Shown piece by piece: positions 59,084 through 64,000 of a stretch of DNA of 64,000 bases. The stretch comes from Fibrobacter sp. UWB11. Its GTDB lineage: Bacteria > Fibrobacterota > Fibrobacteria > Fibrobacterales > Fibrobacteraceae. The notes beneath the pieces are model-generated. The model did not search any database, was not told where the DNA came from, and saw only the letters and a program-made list of their open reading frames with translations. Position numbers and translations under genes: made by a program. Numbering within the stretch: the first letter of the stretch is position 1; every line of letters starts with the position of its first letter. The DNA lies in contig NZ_FSRT01000001.1 of NCBI RefSeq assembly GCF_900143015.1, positions 1,426,001 through 1,490,000 on the forward strand, given 5' to 3'.

Positions 59084-60050
59084 CGTTCACGCAAGCGGTT
59101 GCGCCGAAAGATTCCTTGTAATGGAGCAAATCTTCGTTCAAGAAGTTTCCTCCATTTTCGGTCGAAATACCCCATGAAAAATGTTCAAAGCCTTCTTCAG
59201 CCGCTTCGCGCAAAGCAAAGAGGTTCATGGGCGTGGTATGATGGAACTCGCTGAAACTTTCATCCGGTGAAATGTATTGATCATGCAAGACATGAGTTCT
59301 ATCGAAAATGAATTGCATCATGCCGCAAACATAACGGCCTTTGAAGAACAAGCCTCTAAAGCGCAAATTTTGCGGAATTCGCTTTTTAAGGTCAATGAGT
59401 TCTTCAGCGGAATGCACCGGTTTGGTATTATGCTTTTCTTTTGAAATCACAAGGAACTTGTGGAACGTCCTTATGTCTTCGTCACTTTCGATAGCGCGAT
59501 ATTCCCACTTTTCAGATTCCGGGAGCGCATCGATAAACTTTTGCGCGTAATTCCAAAGACGTCTTTGGTTGCGGTTGCAATTTTCAAACGGATCGACACC
59601 TTTCGAAAGCGAAGTTTGGCTACTGAGCTCTGTATGGCGCGTGTAGCCTAAATGTTCCAAAACGTATTCGAGCAAGTCCGGGCTTTCTTCGGCAAAAAGC
59701 GGCGGCGTTATCTTTAACGTGACGTGCTTAAAATTGGCCGTTAGGTACTGATCCGCTTCTTGAAGGATTTCAAAAAGCCTCGCGCCCGTGTAATACGATT
59801 TTGAAATAATGGGGCCGCCAAATGTCGAGCCCGCATGCGAAACAAACGTGCCGTCCTTGACAACGCCCGGAAAATACGCAACTATAGTTCCACTTTTTTG
59901 AAGTGCAAAACTGGCATCGTCAAAACGGCCAGCGGGATGATAGTTCAAAAAACGCCTTGTCTGCAAAAAGGTGCCATTCACCGATTCCGATTCCACGAAA
60001 TGGTCAAATCGCTGGTCTAGTTCAGGGCTATAAGGCAAAATTTCGTACAT
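59067..60050 (-). CDS. GNAT/FemAB-like acyltransferase, 327 aa
   Basis: GGAGGTG sits directly before ATG 60050. There is no signal peptide. FLQTRRFLNYHPAGRF at the start, then GGPIISKSYYTGARLFEIL, NRNQRRLWNYAQK and the C-terminal YISPDESFSEFHHTTPMNLF with FEHFSWGISTENGG resemble the double-GNAT (FemAB/CelD-type) acyltransferases. It may acylate an amino sugar or peptidoglycan precursor; the neighbouring FdtA-type gene favours sugar. The substrate is not established. Confidence 0.75.
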   Translation of the reverse strand: MYEILPYSPELDQRFDHFVESESVNGTFLQTRRFLNYHPAGRFDDASFALQKSGTIVAYFPGVVKDGTFVSHAGSTFGGPIISKSYYTGARLFEILQEADQYLTANFKHVTLKITPPLFAEESPDLLEYVLEHLGYTRHTELSSQTSLSKGVDPFENCNRNQRRLWNYAQKFIDALPESEKWEYRAIESDEDIRTFHKFLVISKEKHNTKPVHSAEELIDLKKRIPQNLRFRGLFFKGRYVCGMMQFIFDRTHVLHDQYISPDESFSEFHHTTPMNLFALREAAEEGFEHFSWGISTENGGNFLNEDLLHYKESFGATACVNARYEK

Positions 60051-60068
60051 ATCACCTCCGGCGTAGTA

Positions 60069-60878
60069 CTACTTGGACTTCTTAGAGTTTTCAGCTTTCG
60101 GCGCATCAGCCTGTTCTGCATTCTGCGCGGCCTGCTTTGCAGCCTTTTCAGCAGCATGTTCCAAGCGAGCGGGCTTGCCTGCCAAATTGCGGAGCAAGCC
60201 GAACAATGCAGAAAGTTCGTTACGCGTCGGGTGCAAGCGCTGCAAGAGCGTGTTGAGGAAGCTATCGCGCCAAGCCTGATCATGATACTGGCCCGTGAGA
60301 TAGCGGTCGAGGAACTTCTTGAAGCCGTCAATCTGCTGAATGGTTGCAGGACCCGTTTCGGCAACGCCTCGCGTTGTGCGCTTCGCGCGGCCCTCGCCGT
60401 TCGCGAGTGCCCCGGAACGGCAAAGCTCGTACAAGCTAATCGAGACCGCCTGTCCAAGATTCAAACTCATGAGTCCCGGCACCGGAATTTCGCACTGGTA
60501 CGTGCAAGCATTCACTTCTTCAAGCGCAAGCCCGCAAGATTCACGACCGAACACGAGTGCAATCGTTCCATCTTCCGGAAGCATATCAGACAAGTTCTGC
60601 ACCATCGTATGCTTGATGGAGCTTGCAAAAATGCGGCGGCTATAAGCAACAGCGCAAGAGCAATCGCCAATGGCATCTTCGAACTTGTGGACTACTTTTG
60701 CGTTATCCAGAATATCATGGCTATTGGCGGCCGTATGGTAAGATTTGTCCAAGACTTTGTCGCGCTTCGGATAGACAATATAAAGTTCCGGCAATGCATA
60801 GCAATGCATGGCTCGTGCGACAAAACCCACATTGTGCGGGTGTTCCGGTTCAACAAGTACTACTCTAAATTTACGCAT
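60069..60878 (-). CDS. TrmJ-like SpoU-family RNA methyltransferase, 269 aa
   Basis: VVLVEPEHPHNVGFVARAMH, the GxExxGL element FGRESCGL and the knotted IPVPGLMSLNLGQAVSISLY are the three SPOUT motifs. This subgroup 2'-O-methylates tRNA position 32 or rRNA using SAM. The C-terminal 35 residues are Ala/Lys-rich low complexity. The ATG abuts heptad array i and no Shine-Dalgarno sequence is visible. Confidence 0.88.
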   Translation of the reverse strand: MRKFRVVLVEPEHPHNVGFVARAMHCYALPELYIVYPKRDKVLDKSYHTAANSHDILDNAKVVHKFEDAIGDCSCAVAYSRRIFASSIKHTMVQNLSDMLPEDGTIALVFGRESCGLALEEVNACTYQCEIPVPGLMSLNLGQAVSISLYELCRSGALANGEGRAKRTTRGVAETGPATIQQIDGFKKFLDRYLTGQYHDQAWRDSFLNTLLQRLHPTRNELSALFGLLRNLAGKPARLEHAAEKAAKQAAQNAEQADAPKAENSKKSK

Positions 60879-60912
60879 ATTAGTTATTAGTCATTAGTTA
60901 TTGGTCATTGGT
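60878..60912. repeat. Heptad array i (TTAGTCA type), five units
   Basis: Units TATTAGT, TATTAGT, CATTAGT, TATTGGT, CATTGGT. It abuts the TrmJ-like start codon and contains the stop codon of the IVP gene. Confidence 0.85.
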
Positions 60913-61254
60913 TATATTTTGTTTGAGCTTTGTAAGCATTTTGCCTATTGAATGAATTTTTTCAAGCAGCTCACTTAATTCGTCAACAATATAACCTAGC
61001 TTCTTAGATATAATCATTTGAGTCTCTAATTCCGCCAAAGATCCTTGAGCAATTGATAAAAAATGAGCAAATTGCTGGTGATACTTTCTAGCTTGACCCT
61101 CAGCTATATTACTAGGTACAGAAACAGCACATCGTCTTATCTGTGAAACTAGTCCATACATTTCTTCTTTAGGAAATGATTTTGTCAATGAATAAACATC
61201 TACTGTTAATTCAATAGCCTTTTGCCAAACAAGTAAATTTTTAAAGTTGCTCAT
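60898..61254 (-). CDS. Four-helix-bundle protein, 23S rRNA intervening-sequence (IVP) family, 118 aa
   Basis: AAGGAA lies 8 nt before ATG 61254 (MSNFKN). FKNLLVWQKAIELTVDVYSL, FPKEEMYGLVSQIRRCAVSV and PSNIAEGQAR are the IVP signature. These small proteins occur both inside 23S rRNA intervening sequences and as free genes; function is unclear. Here it is not in rRNA. The gene is lower in GC than its neighbours and is bracketed by inverted heptad arrays i and j. Its last residues (TNDQ and stop) are encoded by array i. Confidence 0.92.
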   Translation of the reverse strand: MSNFKNLLVWQKAIELTVDVYSLTKSFPKEEMYGLVSQIRRCAVSVPSNIAEGQARKYHQQFAHFLSIAQGSLAELETQMIISKKLGYIVDELSELLEKIHSIGKMLTKLKQNITNDQ

Positions 61255-61275
61255 AAAACTATTTCCTTGCAATTA

Positions 61276-61310
61276 TCTATTGACCAATGACTATTGACCA
61301 CTGACTACCC
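61276..61310. repeat. Heptad array j, inverted TTAGTCA type, five units
   Basis: Units TCTATTG, ACCAATG, ACTATTG, ACCACTG, ACTACCC. The nucleotidyltransferase C-terminus (VVSGQ and stop) is encoded within it. Confidence 0.85.
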
Positions 61311-62193
61311 ACTTAAATCCTTTTCCGCGGATTTCGTTTTCGATGGTCTCGCCAGGTTGAATTTCGGCACCTTTAAAAATCACAGAATGAGCGATTTTCA
61401 CACCGTCTGGAATTACAACTCCAGGTTCCACAACCGCTTCATTCTTGTCGCGGCCACATTCCGCCAAGCGCGCTTCCACAGCAGCCATGAGACCTTCGGG
61501 CGAACCCATATCAATCCACGTAGCATGCAACTGCGACATGTCGACAAACGGCGCACGGCCTGCAGCAATTTCCTGTTTCCAAAATTCACGGATATCGAAC
61601 TCGCCATCGCGAATCCGAGACAAAGCCTCATCGCTATACCACGAAATTCCAGAGAATGTCGCTGCCGTTCCTGTATCGGCACCGAAACGCCCGGCAACGC
61701 CTGCAAGGCAACCATCAGCACCCACGCGGAACGTATTCACCTTCGGAAAATCGACCGCCAGGAGCGCCGCCTCACAGTGGTTCGAGCCATCAGCCTTCCC
61801 CGCCTCGTATGCAGCTCGTGCATTCCGCACAAACGCACCCAAGTCAAAATTGCAGTACGCGTCGCCATTCATAATCAAGAGACCACCGCGATACCCCGCC
61901 GCATAAATCCGGCGCAACGGGCCTGCAGTCCCGAGGATTTCTGGCGTTTCGACCCAGACTTTTTCGAAGCCAAGGCGTTCGCCTTCACTTACAATCTGGT
62001 CGGCCAGATAATGCGCATTCGCGTGCAAGCGAACATCGCCAAGCGACTTCGCCCGCTCCATCTGGATTTCGAGAATGCTCTTGTCATAAACGCGAACCAA
62101 CGGCTTCGGGATTTCCGACGTCAAAGGTCTCAGCCTTGTGCCAAGCCCCGCCGCTAAAATCAACACATTCAATTTATCATCAGCTCGCGTCAT
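61291..62193 (-). CDS. Sugar-1-phosphate nucleotidyltransferase (NDP-sugar pyrophosphorylase family), 300 aa
   Basis: LNVLILAAGLGTRLRPLTSE and IPKPLV near the N-terminus, LGTAGPLRRI and LIMNGDAYCNFD give a Rossmann-type NTP transferase. The C-terminus has a few hexapeptide-like turns (VVEPGVVIPDGVKIAHSVIF). It should make an NDP-sugar from a sugar-1-phosphate; MurU-type or GDP-mannose-type enzymes are the closest in layout. It lies downstream of fabZ and may share its transcript. The last residues come from heptad array j. Confidence 0.87.
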   Translation of the reverse strand: MTRADDKLNVLILAAGLGTRLRPLTSEIPKPLVRVYDKSILEIQMERAKSLGDVRLHANAHYLADQIVSEGERLGFEKVWVETPEILGTAGPLRRIYAAGYRGGLLIMNGDAYCNFDLGAFVRNARAAYEAGKADGSNHCEAALLAVDFPKVNTFRVGADGCLAGVAGRFGADTGTAATFSGISWYSDEALSRIRDGEFDIREFWKQEIAAGRAPFVDMSQLHATWIDMGSPEGLMAAVEARLAECGRDKNEAVVEPGVVIPDGVKIAHSVIFKGAEIQPGETIENEIRGKGFKWVVSGQ

Positions 62194-62206
62194 AACACAG
62201 CCTTAA

Positions 62207-62644
62207 TTAGACCATTGCAGCGCTAAAGGAGGCGTTGCAGATAAGCGTTTCGCCCTGCCAGATTTCGCCAGTGTACTTGTAGATGCCATGACGAGCCATC
62301 ACAAGCGTAGCCTTGAGCGTCAAGTCCTGCGGCGGAATCACCGGAGCGCGGAAACGGCAGTTTTCGACACCCATGAATGCCGGGCGCTTGCCTTCGACAT
62401 CGGCCTTCTTCGCGATCATCGTCAAAAGCGTTGCAGCCTGAGCCATGGATTCAATCTGAATCACGCCCGGAAGCACCGGATTGTTCGGGAAATGTCCATC
62501 AAAGAACTTTTCCTTGCCCGTCACGTGCCAAACAGCAACGATAGACGATTGGTCACCTTCGGTGATTTCCTGAATTTCGTCCACGAAAGCAAACGGAGCC
62601 TTCTGAGGGAGGAGGGCATGTACTTGTTCTTCATTGTAAAGCAT
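62207..62644 (-). CDS. fabZ: 3-hydroxyacyl-ACP dehydratase FabZ, 145 aa
   Basis: The hotdog-fold core FDGHFPNNPVLPGVIQIESM carries catalytic His51 and Glu65, and FMGVENCRFRAPVIPPQDL follows. It dehydrates 3-hydroxyacyl-ACP in fatty acid elongation, competing with lipid A synthesis for the same substrate. AAAGG lies 9 nt before ATG, and the start overlaps lpxC by 14 bp, so the two are coupled. In Bacteroidetes the two activities are fused. Confidence 0.95.
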   Translation of the reverse strand: MLYNEEQVHALLPQKAPFAFVDEIQEITEGDQSSIVAVWHVTGKEKFFDGHFPNNPVLPGVIQIESMAQAATLLTMIAKKADVEGKRPAFMGVENCRFRAPVIPPQDLTLKATLVMARHGIYKYTGEIWQGETLICNASFSAAMV

Positions 62645-63548
62645 AGGGCAATACCTTTTCTAAGATTGTTCTGTGGCTCAAATGACCACCGTTAATGATT
62701 TCCAGACGAACTTTCGGGAGTGCGGGTTTTGCAAAGCAAAGGTCTCCCAACAAGTCGAGGATTTTATGACGAGCAGGTTCTTCGGCAACTCTAAACGAGG
62801 CATTCGCCGCCGCAGAATCGTCGAGCAAGAGCCCACAGGATTCATCCACCCCGCCAAGCAACCCTGCTTTGCGGGCTTCGTCAAATTCGTTTTTTAAAAT
62901 AAAAGTTCTCGCAGCAAAGACATTGTACAAATGCTCTGCTGAATAAATCGAAACGCTTGCCGCAGACGTAAAATTGCACACGCCATCGTTACGCTCTAAA
63001 ACGTATTCCACTTCGAACGTTTCGCTCGGTGTAATTTTCACGGAACCGTAAGGTTTGGAATCATGGCGATCCGTGCGGAACAAATCCCATTCAGCATGCA
63101 CCGGAGCATCGTAAAACGCAAGTTCTTCGGGAACGCCCACATTTCGGCGGAGCGCCAAAAAGAACGGAAGCGCACTACCATCCATCAAAGGAATTTCTGC
63201 CGCAAAACCGTTGTCACTTTTTTCATTGCAAGAGACATCCACCACAAAGCGGCGAGACGGCCACATCAAAAAAACAGGTGCAAGGTGTTCCGGAGACGCA
63301 AGTTTCAACGCATTTGTACTTTCGCCCGATTCATAAATTGCGGTACGGGCCACGCTGAACTTCAAATCAGCAAAGCACTTCACGCAATCGGTACTGTAAA
63401 AAGGATGACCGCCCACGCGCCATTCGACGCGAGGCTCCAGTTGCGGATTGTACTCCTGGACTTCAATTTTTACGTTCGCCTTGCCGTAAGACAGAGACGC
63501 AGAATTAAATTCGCATTCATGCGAAAATTTACGAGAATCTTTTTTCAT
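62631..63548 (-). CDS. lpxC: Divergent LpxC, UDP-3-O-acyl-N-acetylglucosamine deacetylase, 305 aa
   Basis: The catalytic SPEHLAPV (Glu87, His88), RHKILDLLGDL (His261, Asp265) and GGHLSHRTIL (His289) supply the expected zinc ligands and catalytic residues. The gene order lpxD-lpxC-fabZ supports the call. The usual N-terminal GxGLHSG motif is replaced by SASLSYGKANVKIE, and the protein is diverged throughout. It catalyses the committed step of lipid A synthesis in the cytosol. It starts 23 bp after lpxD. Confidence 0.88.
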   Translation of the reverse strand: MKKDSRKFSHECEFNSASLSYGKANVKIEVQEYNPQLEPRVEWRVGGHPFYSTDCVKCFADLKFSVARTAIYESGESTNALKLASPEHLAPVFLMWPSRRFVVDVSCNEKSDNGFAAEIPLMDGSALPFFLALRRNVGVPEELAFYDAPVHAEWDLFRTDRHDSKPYGSVKITPSETFEVEYVLERNDGVCNFTSAASVSIYSAEHLYNVFAARTFILKNEFDEARKAGLLGGVDESCGLLLDDSAAANASFRVAEEPARHKILDLLGDLCFAKPALPKVRLEIINGGHLSHRTILEKVLPYALQ

Positions 63549-63571
63549 TTAGATAACGGGAATTTATAAAA

Positions 63572-64000
63572 TTATTTCTTCCCCATCATTCGGAGTTTCA
63601 CGACAGAGCGGCGCCACACATCGATTTCTTCGGCCGGGTAGCCAGCGTAAACCTTGCCCGCCTTGAGGCTCTTGGTCACACCAGCCTTGGCTGCAACTTT
63701 CACGCCCTTTCCAATCGTCAGATGCCCTGCCGACTGCACGCCGCCAGCAAACTCCACATCATCTTCCATCACAACAGAACCAGCCACTCCAGACTGCGAA
63801 GCCATCATGATATTGTTACCGAGACGGCAGTTATGCGCCACTTGCACGAACGTATCAAAATGGCAATCATCACCAATTACTGTTGGCGAAATAAAACCAG
63901 CAGCAACAACATCGTTTGCACTGAAGCTACAGCGGTTTCCGATGCGGACCCCCGCCAAGTGCGGAACCATACGACGTTTACCTTGATACTCGTAAAATCC
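63572..64000 (-). CDS. lpxD: LpxD, UDP-3-O-acylglucosamine N-acyltransferase (5' end outside window)
   Basis: The frame is open from the window edge through ten codons before the first internal ATG (63970), so that ATG is not the start. The left-handed beta-helix hexapeptides PTVIGDDCHFDTFVQVAHNC contain the AHN catalytic His. AGHLTIGKGVKVAAKAGVTK and GYPAEEIDVWRR complete the LpxD C-terminal half. It transfers the second acyl chain in lipid A synthesis. It heads the visible part of the lpxD-lpxC-fabZ operon. Confidence 0.93.
   Translation of the reverse strand, partial: GFYEYQGKRRMVPHLAGVRIGNRCSFSANDVVAAGFISPTVIGDDCHFDTFVQVAHNCRLGNNIMMASQSGVAGSVVMEDDVEFAGGVQSAGHLTIGKGVKVAAKAGVTKSLKAGKVYAGYPAEEIDVWRRSVVKLRMMGKK

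Overview
The window looks like chromosome of a Fibrobacter species or close relative. Two secreted lipoproteins carry the Fibrobacter major-paralog (FISUMP) domain behind long serine linkers. There is an lpxD-lpxC-fabZ lipid A cluster, so the cell is Gram-negative. The short extragenic repeats are of the type scattered through Fibrobacter genomes. Species assignment is inference from content; no rRNA gene is present.

Accessory half, about 1-37.9 kb. A partial M50-type membrane metallopeptidase is cut by the left edge. Next is one enormous minus-strand gene, 787-22068, encoding a 7093-residue surface or secreted protein. It has an N-terminal LEPR-XLL-like motif, no ordinary signal peptide, long beta-rich repeats, two RTX-type glycine/aspartate blocks and EF-hand-like loops. 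Upstream of it lie a FISUMP lipoprotein and a DUF3467 protein. A plus-strand operon follows: a beta-helix surface protein, a metzincin-type protease and an FGE/SUMF-like protein, with a diverged copy of the last one behind a terminator. A second plus-strand operon (32488-37895) encodes a lipoprotein, a HlyD-type adaptor, a TolC-type outer membrane protein and a GAF-TM-HlyD fusion, all overlapping. Both plus-strand operons start from nearly identical promoter/leader sequences. I infer that the M50 peptidase, the two HlyD-type proteins and TolC form an ABC-less export machine for the giant protein. This is the best candidate for a poorly described system here.

Housekeeping half, about 37.9-64 kb. 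It holds an S-adenosylhomocysteine/methylthioadenosine deaminase-type amidohydrolase, a MurC-like ligase, an RluD-type pseudouridine synthase, lspA, a squalene/phytoene synthase, dnaA, an extracytoplasmic tyrosine phosphatase, three envelope proteins of unknown role, ddh, a DUF2062-DUF1015 fusion, a second FISUMP lipoprotein, greB, tatD, a PAS-GGDEF-EAL protein, an XRE/zinc-ribbon regulator, an FdtA-type sugar isomerase, an acyltransferase, a TrmJ-like methyltransferase, an IVP four-helix-bundle protein, a sugar nucleotidyltransferase, and fabZ-lpxC-lpxD.

Two repeat phenomena stand out. First, the intergenic regions between 40 and 62 kb carry degenerate tandem arrays with a strict period of 7 bp in five sequence flavours. 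These often supply or abut the start or stop codons of the flanking genes, several of which have no visible Shine-Dalgarno sequence. Second, REP-like extragenic elements occur between genes and also inside the coding sequences of both FISUMP lipoproteins, where they encode part of a signal peptide and of the serine linkers. No tRNA, rRNA, CRISPR array or insertion sequence was seen.
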